The notes beneath the pieces are model-generated. The model ran no database searches and was not told the origin of the DNA. It was given only the letters and a program-made list of their open reading frames with translations. From contig NC_063017.1 in NCBI RefSeq assembly GCF_020509005.1, positions 1,116,001 through 1,180,000 on the forward strand: a stretch of 64,000 nt of DNA, given 5' to 3'. Made by a program: the position numbers and the translations under genes. The DNA comes from Fulvia fulva (lineage: Eukaryota > Ascomycota > Dothideomycetes > Mycosphaerellales > Mycosphaerellaceae). The number at the start of each line of letters is the position of its first letter. Position 1 is the stretch's first letter. Shown piece by piece: positions 1 through 11,606 of the stretch.

Positions 1-1
1 C

Positions 2-2798
2 CTCATCTCTATTGACATCTGTGGGCCTTTTCAAGGTGCAGTCTCAAGACTTGGCTTCAAGTACTAGCTTGAGATTGTAGACAACTTCTTAAGGAAGAAG
101 TGGGTAATCCCTTTGAAGGCTAGGAGTGATGCTCCTACAGCTCTAAAGGAATGGAAGGTTCAGGTAGAGAACAGCTCAAGGTGTTTTCTATCTACAATCC
201 GTAGTGATGGTGCAAGGGAAATTCTTTCCTTGCTAAAACAGTGGGAGAAGGAGTTTGGCATTCAGATAGACACAACTGATGCCTACAATTCACTTCAGAA
301 TGGACCTGTGGAAAGGTCAATCTAAGCCTCTAAGAATACAGTGAGAGCTATGCTTAAAGACTCAAATATGCTAGTTGAATTCTGGCTAGAGGCCCTTATT
401 GCTCATACTATAGTCAGAAACAGACTTCCAAATGGACCAATGATAGATAGTACTACTCCTTCACTAGAAGAAGCCTTCACTGGCCAGGTACCATCAGTTG
501 ACCATTTGAGAGTCTAGGGATGTAAAGCAGTGGTCTATGTAGACCCGAGATCCCAACCTCAAGGCTTGAGAAGTGACAAGCTCATAAATAGGGGTAAAGA
601 AGTTGTCTTTGTTGGCTATATAGAGAACACCACAAACCAATGGCTCTTCTAGGAGCCTTGCATGAAAGTCATCAAAACACACGGGCAAGTTGACTGGTTT
701 GAGAATGAGAAGGGGGGTGATGTGGATCTTGGCATCACCTTCACAAACCAGTCAAGCAGAGCCCTAAAGAGAAACCCCGTTAGAAGACCTCCTGCTCAGG
801 TCTCTAGTTCATCAATGTAGCCACAGCAGCTCTAGGCAAAGCCTCTGTTTGTGCAACTTCCCCAACCTCCAAAAGACATTAGAGAGTACCAGAATATTGG
901 AGTAGAGGGGACTCCAAGAAAAGAAAAGGAAGAGGAACTTGTTCAGGAGGATCAACCTCAACAGCCACCTCAGCTTGCAGGCAACAAGCGGTCAAGGGGG
1001 GATGAAGATGATGGCTCTGCTAAGCATGAAGCCAAGCATCATAGGGCATTGATTGCTCAGATGTTTCATCTTGATCTAACTATGAGCTGGGTTGAGGAAA
1101 TCCTAAATGATGTGGAGGGATATGCATTTGCTGCTGTTGGGCAGGCTATAGCCTACTAGCAGGAAGTGCCAATCCCAAAGTCCTATAAGGAGGCAGTGGG
1201 AGACCCCAATTAGGGACATATGTGGAAAGAGGCAATCTAGAAAGAACTTATTGCCTTAGGAAGCAACAACACCTTGGATCCAGTTGTACTACCAAGGGGT
1301 GCAAACCTGGTTACATCTAAGTGGGTTTTTGATATGAAAAGAATGATCAGTGGAGCTATTGAAAAGTTCAAGGCAAGACTAGTTGCAAGAGGGTTTTCAC
1401 AGAAATATGGTGTTGACTTTGAAGAGACCTTTGCACCTACTGTTAGGCATAATACCCTTAGGGTCTTCATGGCTGTAGTATATGAGAGAGATCTTGAGAT
1501 GCACTAGGTGGATGTGAACAATGCTTTCACCGAAAGCAGCCTTCTTGAAGACATCTACATGATCCCACCCCCAGGTGTTGAAATTCCACCAAATATGGTC
1601 TTCAAGGTCCTTAGAAGCCTGTATAGACTGAAGCAAGTAGCTAGAGATTGGAACAAGCTCTATGTTGCTAAGCTAGAACAGATTGGATTCACTTAGTCCC
1701 AGGTGGATCCATGCCTACTCATCTATAGAGGAAGAGACATCATGGTCCTCACCTATATGGATGACATCCCTATTACAGCTCTAAAGCTGTTAGATGTTCA
1801 GTAGTTTAAGGCTGAATTTAGAAGAGTGTTCAAGATCAAAGATCTTAGGGAACCTAAGAAGATCCTTAGAATGAGGATTACAAGAAACAGGTCCCAAGGT
1901 ACTGTAAAGCTTGATCAAGGACACTATATCCAAACTAACCTTGTCAAGATAGGCATCTCTCCGGAGAAGGCTACACCTATACTCTCACCTATAGACAGCT
2001 ATGAGGATCTGAGACCTCCAGCTACTATAGATGAGGGGTGCAACAAACAGGAGTACCAGAGTTGCAATGGTACCTGGATGTGGCCAATGACAATGACAAG
2101 GCCAGACCTTGCTTTCCCCCTTAGGAGAATCAGCTTATATGTTGCTGACCCTTCAAAGCAACATCTTAGAGCTTTGAAGAAACTCTCTAGATATCTGAGA
2201 TCATACCCAGACCTAGGCTTGATGTATAGAAGAGGAGGAGGTATTCTCTAGGGATACTCAGATTCTGATTATGCTATAGACAAGGCAGACAGAGTCTCAA
2301 TCCTTAGACATATGTGGTCCCTTTATAGATCACCTATGTCCTAAATGAGTAGGAAGCAGAAGTCTGTTGCCACATCAACAATAGAGGCTGAGTTCATAGC
2401 TATAAATGTAGCAGCTAAGCAGTCACAGTTTCTTGCTACAGTCCTTAGAGAGATGAGGTGTCCTGACCTAGTTAGAGAGTGTTCATTCTAACCTAGGATC
2501 AAGGCAAGCAGTACTGTTAATGAGCTAAGACCCGTGAAGCTTATGGGTAACAACCAAGCAACTTTGACCTTTGTCAAAGATGTCTATGTCTATGACAGGT
2601 CAAAGTATATTGATGTGGCTTACCACTATGTCAGGAATCTCTAGTAGCAAAGGAAGATTACAGTAGATTACTACCACATAAAGGACATAGTTGCTAATAG
2701 GCTGACTAAGCCCCTTAATAGCCAGCAGTTTCAAAACTTTATAAGGCAGCTCTAGCTTGTATAAGGGATTGTTTGAGACCTTCTGACCTGAGTAGGAG
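2..2798 (+). pseudogene. Ty1/copia pol fragment (integrase, RT, RNase H), RIP-damaged
   Basis: One frame runs from the window start to about 2760 and reads as the second half of a copia polyprotein. It opens in the integrase core (IDICGPF near 11-31, DNF after it, RSDGA near 204-218, NSLQNGPVE near 286-312). The reverse transcriptase starts near 1270 (SKWVFDMKR), has a YMDD active site near 1756, and RNase H follows (GYSDSDYA near 2252; STIEAEF near 2380). The open pieces all lie in the same frame, so there is no frameshift; about fifteen TAG/TAA codons interrupt it, at positions where relatives carry Gln or Trp. That is the RIP pattern, but mild, since many CpA and TpG remain. Gag and protease lie outside the window. 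Not functional. Confidence 0.9.
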
Positions 2799-3030
2799 TG
2801 TTGAGAATATATAGGTCATAGGGTCAACATCAGGTGCTTAGGGGGATTAGTAATCAGGGCTTGCTAGTCAAGTCCTAAGTATAGCTGTCCCTCCTAAAAC
2901 GCCTATACTATTAACTAGCAATACTATATATAGATACACGCTATCCTATTAGGTCCTTCTTTATTTATATAATCTGTAATTCCTATCTTCCACGGCTACG
3001 CGATCCGTACCTGTTTAATAGTTATAATAG
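2799..3030 (+). repeat. Probable 3' LTR of the copia fragment
   Basis: It begins TGTTGAGAATATAT, the usual start of copia LTRs, about 40 bases after the end of the RNase H frame. The right boundary is approximate because no CA end or target duplication could be matched; the element's left end is outside the window. Confidence 0.55.
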
Positions 3031-3430
3031 TTAGTCGCTATCCTCCGCTTCTACTAGGCGCGTCGTCGCTCCGCGCGTCGCTCTTCGTCCTCCGCTATTC
3101 GATAGTATTATCCGTATATATAATAGGGCCCTATCCTATCGAGTTAAGGGCGCTCTTTACTCTTACGACGCTATTGCCTCGTCGTATATCATTTTTGATA
3201 TCGGGATATAGTATAATCGAAAGCGCTAAATCCCGAGAATCTCTTTATTCTAATTCCTAGATTTTAAGAATCTTATAAAAGTTAAAGTACCCGAAAAACG
3301 ATTCTACGACGCCGAAGTATATAAAATACGCCGAATACCTATACCGGAAAGAAATAACCTACGAAACGTAATATATATAAATCGAAAGAGTATAAAAGCT
3401 TCGGGATCTATATAAGAAGGATATAAAATA
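3031..3430. other. Unassigned RIP-altered DNA
   Basis: About 400 bases with almost no CpA or TpG and many TAG/TAA. No frame, terminal repeat or family motif was recognised. It may be part of an older element or of the copia LTR flank. Confidence 0.5.
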
Positions 3431-4565
3431 ACGTGCTTTACTACCGAGCGGGCTATACTACCGAGCGGGCCACTTTTACTAAGAACTATACTACTTCTAT
3501 AGATATAGCTATATAACTACTATTAACGTGCTTTACTACCGAGCGGGCTATACTACCGAGCGGGCTACTTTTACTAAGAACTATACTACTTCTACTTTAA
3601 TTACGACGGTATCTTAATACGACGACATCCTATAGAATCGTTACTAGGAGGACAATTTCTCTTTAGATTCTTTGCTATTTGGCGAGTCTACTTAATAGGT
3701 ACGTACGTTATGCCCCGACTCGCTATATTACTTATAGCGTCGTAGCCTTAGTACTAGCCGAACACTATCTAGCGACTCTCTACTTACTTCCTACCTTCTA
3801 GTATCCTCTAGAGGTATTAATTACGACGCCTTATCGAAGGTTAGGGACCCTCTAGACTGAATGTACTTGCGCTTTCGTACTTTCTGCTATATAAGGGCCT
3901 CGTTAGACTTCCGTAGCTTACTAATCTCGCTTTATATAAGAGCTATCTAATACGCTATCTCTGTACTCCCTCTCTATTGCCCTATTAAACGACCTTCCTC
4001 TTTCTACTACGCCTTTCTAAACCCGTAACGCTACTCTAAGACGTAATAATACCTATTATAAACCCTATCTCGTCGAGGTTAGAGGTGTCCTAGTTAAGGA
4101 TGCTATACTTCTCCTTTATATTACGTATAAGTAAGAACTACTTCTCGATAACGTCTAGATCTTCTATTAGGGCTCGCTAACGATTGTATCTACGTATTAT
4201 ACGAACCTTTAGCTCACGATGCCGCCTAATAAACCTGTCTGTCTAATTAAGACTAGCGGGCTTAAGACCCTTCTCTTATAGTAATAAATTGGCTATTACT
4301 TATATACTAGCCTTTAATAGCGGGAAACCTCTAAGATCTAGCTCGAGTATATACTTAAGTATTACCCTCTCTTCTAGCTCTATAAGCTTCTTTAAATTAG
4401 GCTCGTAGTCACCCCGAGGAGGTCGTCTATTCAATCGATACCCTAGTATAGTTCGAGGCGCGTCGTATACCTTTATAGTAAGTCGATTCGTGATTATCGC
4501 GTCGCGTTTCGTAGCCTAGATAGCTAAGGTCAGTTTGGCCTCGTTTAAAGACAATATACGCTATA
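3431..4565 (+). mobile_element. Non-autonomous pogo-like element, body inverted in place
   Basis: The first 95 bases (3431-3525) match the 5' end of the 1,133-bp element at 4566-5698: the terminal repeat with its doubled ACTACCGAGCGGGC motif, then the subterminal stretch ending CTACTATTA. From 3526 to about 4565 the sequence is the reverse complement of the rest of that element, starting with its 3' terminal repeat. The total length, about 1,135 bp, equals one full copy, so this reads as one complete element whose nucleotides 96 to the end were inverted. TA flanks the left end and TA lies at both inversion junctions. RIP-degraded. Confidence 0.8.
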
Positions 4566-5698
4566 ACGTACTTTACTACCGAGCGGGCTATACTACCGAG
4601 CGGGCTACTTTTGCTAAGAACTATACTACTTCTATAGATATAGCTATATAACTACTATTATAGCGTGCATTGTCTTCAAACGAGGCTAGACTGACCTTAG
4701 CTGTCTAGGCTACGAAACGCGACGCGATAATCACGAATCGACTTACTATAAAGGTATACGACGCGCCTCGAACTATACTAGGGTATCGATTGAATAGACG
4801 ACTTCCTCGGGGTGACTACGAGCCTAATTTAAAGAAGCTTATAGAGCTAGAAGAGAGGGTAATACTTAAGTATATACTCGAGCTAGATCTTAGAGGTTTC
4901 CCGCTATTAAAGGCTAGTATACGAGTAATAGCCAATTTAATACTATAAGAGAAGGGTCTTAAGCCCGCTAGTCTTAATTAGACAGACAGGTTTATTAGGC
5001 GGCATCGTGAGCTAAAGGTTCGTATAATACGTAGATACAATCGTTAGCGAGCCCTAATAGAAGATCTAGACGTTATCGAGAAGTGGTTCTTACTTATACG
5101 TAATATAAAGGAGAAGTATAGCATCCTTAACTAGGACACCTCTAACCTCGACGAGATAGGGTTTATAATAGGTATTATTACGTCTTAGAGTAGCGTTACG
5201 GGTTTAGAAAGGCGTAGTAGAAAGAGGAAGGTCGTTTAATAGGGCAATAGAGAGGGAGTACAGAGATAGCGTATTAGATAGCTCTTATATAAAGCGAGAT
5301 TAGTAAGCTACGGAAGTCTAACGAGGCCCTTATATAGCAGAAAGTACGAAAGCGCAAGTACATTCAGTCTAGAGGGTCCCTAACCTTCGATAAGGCGTCG
5401 TAATTAATACCTCTAGAGGATACTAGAAGGTAGGAAGTAAGTAGAGAGTCGCTAGATAGTGTTCGGCTAGTACTAAGGCTACGACGCTATAAGTAATATA
5501 GCGAGTCGGGGTATAACGTACGTACCTATTAAGTAGACTCGCCAAATAGCAAAGAATCTAAAGAGAAATTGTCCTCCTAGTAACGATTCTATAGGATGTC
5601 GTCGTATTAAGATACCGTCGTAATTAAAGTAGAAGTAGTATAGTTCTTAGTAAAAGTGGCCCGCTTAGTAGTATAGCCCGCTCGGTAGTAAAGTATAT
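4566..5698 (+). mobile_element. Non-autonomous pogo-like DNA transposon, 1,133 bp
   Basis: Bounded by TA on both sides, with terminal inverted repeats of about 65-70 bases each carrying two copies of ACTACCGAGCGGGC. The interior reads as a damaged, internally deleted transposase: a helix-turn-helix/CENP-B-like N-terminal part, a short piece like the start of a DDE domain (NLDE.GF near 5140-5165), then a C-terminal basic tail (RKRKYI-like near 5345). The catalytic middle is missing, so it would have needed help in trans. An equal-length copy lies at 42355-43487. RIP stops throughout. Confidence 0.85.
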
Positions 5699-5974
5699 TA
5701 TATAAAATAGTTAGAATTTATAACGTAAAGTACTAGTAAGCTAGGAATTTTGTCTTAGTATAATAAACTTCTTCATTATCGTACTATATCTTAATAATAC
5801 AATATATAATCGTCAAATAGAGAAGGTAGAATTGCTCTTATTCTCTCTACCTATCGTTAGGGCTAATTTCCGAGTCTCCTACGCGTAGCTATAGTATATT
5901 ACGTACCTTATTTAACGCTAACTAGCCGGTACTACGGAATTACTCCTCGCGTCGATATTCGCCCGATCTAGTAT

Positions 5975-6268
5975 AAACTTACGTTAATCGAAGAATAGAC
6001 GATTATTCGATATATTCTCGACCTCGATTCGCGAGGGTTTGCGCCTACTCTTAGCGAGGTAGTAGATCTAGCGGACAAGCTACTTAGTAAGCGCGACGCG
6101 GATCTAGTAGGTAAGAACTAGGTAGAGAGATTCGTTCCGCGCTCTACCGAGCTTAAAACGGCCTTTAACCGAGCGAAGGACCGTTAGAGAATACTCTAGG
6201 AAGATCTAGTAGTTATAAGCGCCTAGTTCAAGCTTATATAAGAGACGATTATTAAGCATAGTATAAGG
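5975..6268 (+). pseudogene. Fot1/pogo transposase, N-terminal (CENP-B-like) part
   Basis: Reads with RIP stops as the N-terminal DNA-binding region of Fot1 transposases: ILDLDSRGF near 6015, LSEVVDLADKLL near 6055, VGKN followed by a stop at the usual Trp near 6110, ELKTAFNRAKDR near 6150, then ISA.FKLI near 6215. This helix-turn-helix module binds the terminal repeats. The frame is interrupted at Gln and Trp positions only. It continues after the LINE at 11601. Confidence 0.85.
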
Positions 6269-6452
6269 GCGCGCGTACTATAGGGTCCGAATAAGAGAGT
6301 TGTTATTCTATAAAGCTACGAAAGAGTAGCGCGAGGCGCGGCGAAGTTATAAAGCAAAGCTAAGCCGCGCTAACCCGATACGGAAGGTCCGCGGTTCACC
6401 CGGGCCGACGTAGCTATAGTAGGGGGTTACGGGCTACCCGTAATATATAGCG
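6269..6452. other. Unexplained 184 bp between transposase N-terminus and LINE
   Basis: In Fot1 transposases the motif seen at 11607 (YNxDKTGF) follows the DNA-binding part after only a few residues. Here about 184 bases come between the end of that part and the LINE target duplication. The block is GC-richer (GGTCCGCGGTTCACCCGGG near 6390) and was not identified; an older small insertion is the simplest reading. Confidence 0.4.
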
Positions 6453-6599
6453 TATATAACGAGGAGAACGTGGACAAAACGGATTTTTTGCCGCGTACCT
6501 ATAGCGGACGAGGACCATTCATTCGACAGCCCTTATCAAGGCGAGCAATCCACTCAAGCAGCAGCGACCCGCCTGCGCTAGCGGCGGCGCAATCGTGGT

Positions 6600-8062
6600 A
6601 CAAAGAACCCCAAAACTGAGGTTCCGTTCCCCTGAAGGCAGACCCTGGAGTTGCGGAGTTGCGGAGGACAACTGCCTAATCAGGAAGCGCGACCCCGAAC
6701 AGTAGCGAAGGATGGTAACCAACGAGAGCCACAGCCTTACGAACACTCTGCACCAAGAGTCAAACCGGGGAACAGACCAAGGAAAAACCTAGGACACAAG
6801 CCAAGGCCCACTATATAGAAAGCAGAGGCTAACGACAAACAACACAGCGTGGACGACCCTATATACGGAGGCGGAAGACTTGCTAGGGGATGGCGAACAC
6901 CCAGCCCGGACATATAAGAACACTATAGCACAGCTACTAGGAGCGCTAAAAGCGCTATCACACCAAATCCCGAAAACAATCTAACAAGCAACACAGAAAG
7001 TAGCCCAGAGACTAACTACATAGGCAATAGTAGCAGTAGGCAAGAATCAACCCCCTCCGAAGGCAAGCAAGGCGGTACGCCTATACATTACTAACCCGGC
7101 GGAAAAACAAGAAATCGCAGCCCTAATAAGTAAGGAGATTGTCGACAGAATCGGCCAAAAGGAGGTAGTTAGAGCGAGGGTAGAGGCAACAGGCGTAATG
7201 AGACTCTTTACCGCATAAGAGTCTAACAGACGAAAGCTAGAGACCTATAAGGAGTGGACTACTAAAGTCGCGAAGTCGGCACGAGTCTCCCACCAACAGT
7301 ATACCGTCATCGCCCACGGGGTCCCTAGGACATTCAAGGTCGAAGACCTTCCCCACCTCCAAGTACAGAACCAGAACACCTCCCTAGGAGTACGACTAAC
7401 GAAGGCGGTATAGCTACACAAGACAGTAGACCGAGAAAAGACACACTCATCGCTTATCATCTAGGTAGAGACAGCGGAACAAGCTAACCAGATACTAGAC
7501 AATGGGCTATTCTAGAACTGCGAGAGAATGGACACGGAGATCTATCAGAGCAGCCACAGGGTACTACAATGCTTCCAATGCTAACAGTACGGTCACATAG
7601 CCCTAAAATGCGGGGAGAAGACCCCAAGGTGTCCTTACTACGCAGGCCCACACTAGGGAAGGGAATGCCTAAAAAAGGAGAGCAGGTGTGCATACTACGG
7701 TAGAAGGCACCTAGCGTATTCAAGCCAATGCCTAACTAGAATAGCAGCACAAGAACGAGCGAGGCAAGTAAGGATTTCTACACTAGCTAGGTACCCCCAA
7801 CGGCAGCAGGAGGGACCTACCGTATACAAGGGCTTCGAACCGAGCAAAAGGAAGAGGGCAGAAGAGACGAACAAGGGAACCTAACCGCAAACGCATCTAC
7901 CTCCCGGTAGGCCTCGATACCTTAACCGGGCCGCTAACGAACTAGGCCAAATGCGAATCTTTGGGGCGCCCTAGCGGCCCTAGGGCCAGCCGGACAGCGA
8001 GATATAGGCTCAGGAGACACAGCAGGTTAGCACGGAAATGGACCTTACGGATAACGAATAAT
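6600..8062 (+). pseudogene. LINE-1 ORF1 (gag-like, zinc knuckles)
   Basis: RNA-binding nucleocapsid-like protein of a Tad-type LINE. The frame is clear from about 7140 (VVRARVEATGV) through three successive CCHC-like knuckles at 7568-7735 (CFQC..YGHIALKC; CPYY...H.GREC; CAYYGRRHLAYSSQC) to a terminal LTDNE followed by TAA near 8061. Stops inside are TAG/TAA at former Gln codons. The start is not determinable; 6600 is approximate. Long minus-strand open frames here (for example 7484-7723) are antisense artefacts. Confidence 0.8.
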
Positions 8063-11000
8063 ACTATACGACGACATCACTATCGTACAGTACAACGTAA
8101 ACAAAAGTAGGGACAAGGTCTAGCGCCACTTTCTACAAGAGCTAGACCCGCTACGGCACTACGTTATCGCGGTACAGGAACTATAGGTCAACCCCTACGA
8201 AGGACTCCTAGCTACTTGTAATGACCGGAGATACTATACCGTAATCGCGGGCTAACGAGGCGTTATCCCGAGGACATGTATATACGTAAGCAAGAATATA
8301 GACCTTGAGTCGTAGAAGGTTATACTACCGCAGTAGGGTAACCTAGGAGACATAACATCAATCCAGATCGACACGACACAAGGCCCTATCTAGATCCACA
8401 ACGTTTATAACCCGCTACCGCGGGGTCGGACGAGTAGGGAACTAGGAACCCTCGCCCACCTAGAGCGGACCCTAAGCCAAGACATAAAGCAAGTACTCCT
8501 CGGCGACTTCAACCTCCACTACCTACGGTGGGGACTCGAATTCACTCCCCCGCACGCGTTTCTAGGGGAAAAGCTACTAGATATAACCGCACGCTACGGA
8601 ATGGCCTTAGTAACACTAAAGGGAACAGAGACGTGGAAGGCCCGTTCAAGTATAAGCACGATCGACCTATGCTTTCTATTACGAGAACTTGAAGAGAGAC
8701 TAGTCTAATGCCGACCGAACTACGCGCTAGAAGCCTCCTCAGACCATATCCCTATCTAAACGACGCTAGGGGTGAAGGCGATAGAGGAGCTAGCAAGCGA
8801 ACCACGCCGTAACTAGATGAAGGCACGCTAGGACGACATAAGAGGCTTCCTAATAGCGAACCTACTATAGCATAGAGAACTCGAGACGACAGCTTAGCTA
8901 GATCAAGTAGCGGAACAGATTACCTCGGTTATATAGTAAGTAGCGGAACAATATACGCCGTTACTCCGGCCCTTAACGTAGCAGAAGGCCTTCTGGACCC
9001 CTAAATGCTCTACGAAGGTAAGGGAGGCTAGAAGGGCAAGGCGACAGTGGACGAAGGAGCATACCTAAGAGACGTAGGAGCAATACTGTCGCGCGACACA
9101 AGAGAAGAAGGCACAGATAAGACGCGACAAGCTACAGGACTAGAGAGCGACGATCGGGCTCGTTATAGAAAACCCGGAACAGATGTAGAGACTTACTAAA
9201 TGGGCACGACTACCTAAAGAGCAGCAAACCCCTCACTTCCCCCCAATCGTAGACCGCGAAGGGATTGCCTAGGCTACGCCCCGGGGCAAGGCAAAAGCAT
9301 TAGCCGACCATTTCTTTTCGACGCAAGTAGAGGCAGACCTTACGGATATCGACCCGAGCATATACCCGGAACCCCTGGACATAGATTGGGCGGTTAGCTC
9401 TAACACAGTAACAGGAGTCATAAGTAAGCTAAAAGGACGGAAAGCCCTAGGCCTAGATAGGATACTAAACATACTGCTAAAAGAGTGTAGAGAAGAGATC
9501 GCGCCGAGCCTAGCAAACCTGTTTACCGCGTGCCTACGGCTAGGGTATCACCCGAAGCCGTATAGAGAGTTTATGACAGTAGTGCTACGTAAGCCACAGA
9601 AAGAGGACTATACTCAGCCTAAGTCGTACAGACCAATCGCACTTCTAAACACGATAGGGAAGGTCCTAGAAAAGATAGTAGCCTAGAGACTTACGTAGCT
9701 AGCCGAGGACAACCACGTACTCCTAGCAACACAGATAGGGGGAAGAAGCTAGCGATCGACACTAATAGCAATAGAGCTAATTACGGAGCAAATTCAGACC
9801 CTCTGGCACTACGGCAGGAACCGAGCGGCGTCCTTACTATCCCTCGACATCGTAGGAGCCTTCGACAACGTCTTATACTAAAGGCTAATACATATCCTAT
9901 AGCAGAAAGGCATCCCCTAGTAGGCAACGACGTTCGTCTACTCCTTTCTCTAGGAACGGACGACATACCTAGTCCTAGGAAGGTACACGTCCGACCCGGT
10001 AAAGGTAGAGACTGGAATACCTTAGGGATCTACTCTCTCCCCTATCCTGTTTCTAATATTTATGTCTGATCTAATCCCCCTACTCACCTCTCCGCAAACC
10101 TTAGCATCGGGGTTCGTAGACGACACAAACATCCTAGCCTAGTTAGACTCGACAGAAGAGAACTGTCGCCTCCTCGAAGATAGGCACAAGAAATGCGAGG
10201 AGTGGGCAAAGAAGCATAGTGCCCAGTTCGCCCCTGAAAAGTACTAACTTATACACTTCAGTAAAGCGAGAACATACTATAATATAAAGGCGGCGGTAAG
10301 AATCCAAGGCTACGAGACAAAGCTATTAGCGGAGCTACGAGTACTAGGGATCTGGCTCGACCCGAAGCTAAGCTAGAATGTATAGGTTAAGAAAGCCTAG
10401 AGTCGAGCACAAGTCAACGAAGCCTCGATAAAGAGACTTACGGCATCTATATAGGGAGCAACATTCGACAAGGCAAGAGTAATGTATAAGGCGATCGTCA
10501 GACTAGCTATGCTATACGGGGCATAGATTTGGGGAATAGGAGGCGTAGGCAAGCCGATCCCGAAACGGATAGAGCAACCCCTAAACAGGACACAGGTAGG
10601 CAACCTACGTAGGGTACTAGGCGCATACAAGACAACGTCAACAAGCACGGTAGAAATGGAGACAGGAACACCACTAATCGGCCAGTATATCCGGGGAATA
10701 AGAATTCAATACGCGGCAAGGACGACAGGTTACCTAGTACAAACTACGATCTAGGAGGCAAAGAATAAGATAGAAAGCCACTACCGGAGAGGGGCCGGAC
10801 ATAGGACAAGCCAAAAAGAGGATGACCTTACTACCTTTGCGGCTATATAGACAAGCACCGAATGGCTAGCACGAAAAGAGGAGGAGCGTAGGACTCGCTA
10901 GGCCGGCGGGAGCAAGGCTAAGACCCAAAGCCTAGCGGAACAGATAGCGAGCTACCTATAGGAGCAGGACTGGAAAAAGAAGCCCCCTAAGACAACAGGC

Positions 11001-11440
11001 CCGATAGCGCTCCGAGCCTTCCAGAGACACAATTACTAGCTATATAGGGACCTGACAAGGGCCGAGGCAAGCATAGCGATCCAAATCAGGTCCGAACACA
11101 TTAGGTTAAGGGCCTACCTGTTTAGAAGACTCGTACTAGACATCTATAGCCCAGCCTGCCAGTGTGGCTACCTATCGCAAAACCCAGAACATATGCTACT
11201 ACGATGCCCGTAGTGGGCGAGAGGCAGGGGAAATTGGAGGCACCAAGCGGGAAGGAGAGACTACAAGTCAATCATTAGGGACAAAGGCAACATTCGCCGA
11301 ATCTCTCGGTAGATACTATAGCAGGGATACCTCCAGCAGTTTAGCCTCGCTAGCGAGACGGAGGAGTGGATAGACAAGAGGCGGAAGCTAGGGGGTGGCA
11401 GATAGGGTAGTCATCAGGGCAGGCCCATAACACTAGCGTA
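8055..11440 (+). pseudogene. LINE-1 ORF2 (endonuclease-reverse transcriptase)
   Basis: Apurinic-type endonuclease: VQYNVNKS near 8090, AVQEL near 8170, LLGDFNLHYL near 8495, SSDHIPI near 8735. Reverse transcriptase follows: SYRPIALLNTIGK near 9627, SLDIVGAFDNV near 9840, GFVDDTNILA near 10110 (the FVDD box). The C-terminus carries IRSEHIRLRAYLFRR near 11085 and a CQCG...H.L..CP zinc-like motif near 11158-11210. Target-primed reverse transcription would have copied its own mRNA. Interrupted by RIP stops at Gln/Trp codons, so dead. It starts at or just before the end of ORF1. Confidence 0.9.
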
Positions 11441-11606
11441 CCCCTAACGAGGGAAAATTAAGACAACAACTAGGAGGAAAAGACAGGCGGGAAGGAGGAG
11501 GGGTTTTCACTAACACGGTTTCCCCTCTATATATACGAAAACAAGATAGTATAGCTGCATAGGCCAAAGGGCACTACAACAGCTTAATGAAATATCTATC
11601 TATATA

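Larger units (their letters stand above)
6466..11600 (+). mobile_element. LINE-1 of window: Tad-like non-LTR retrotransposon, near full length
   Basis: Flanked by a 13-bp target duplication TATATAACGAGGA (6453-6465 and 11601-11613). It ends in a short (ATCT)n tail rather than poly(A). Two frames are present: a gag-like ORF1 with zinc knuckles, and ORF2 with endonuclease, reverse transcriptase and a C-terminal Cys/His region; no RNase H was recognised. RIP has put many TAG/TAA into both frames but CpA and TpG survive better than in the LINE copy at 19920-23308. The insertion splits the Fot1 transposase. Confidence 0.9.

Noticed and set aside
2..2757. TAG codons in the copia frame as possible stop-codon readthrough or a recoded code
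   Set aside because: They sit at former Gln and Trp codons, matching C-to-T and G-to-A RIP on either strand. Host genes in the same window use normal codons and TGA stops.
7245..7723. Minus-strand open frames opposite LINE-1 ORF1
   Set aside because: RIP removes stops of the TGA type and places TAG/TAA on the sense strand, so antisense frames open by chance. The sense frame carries clear zinc knuckles.
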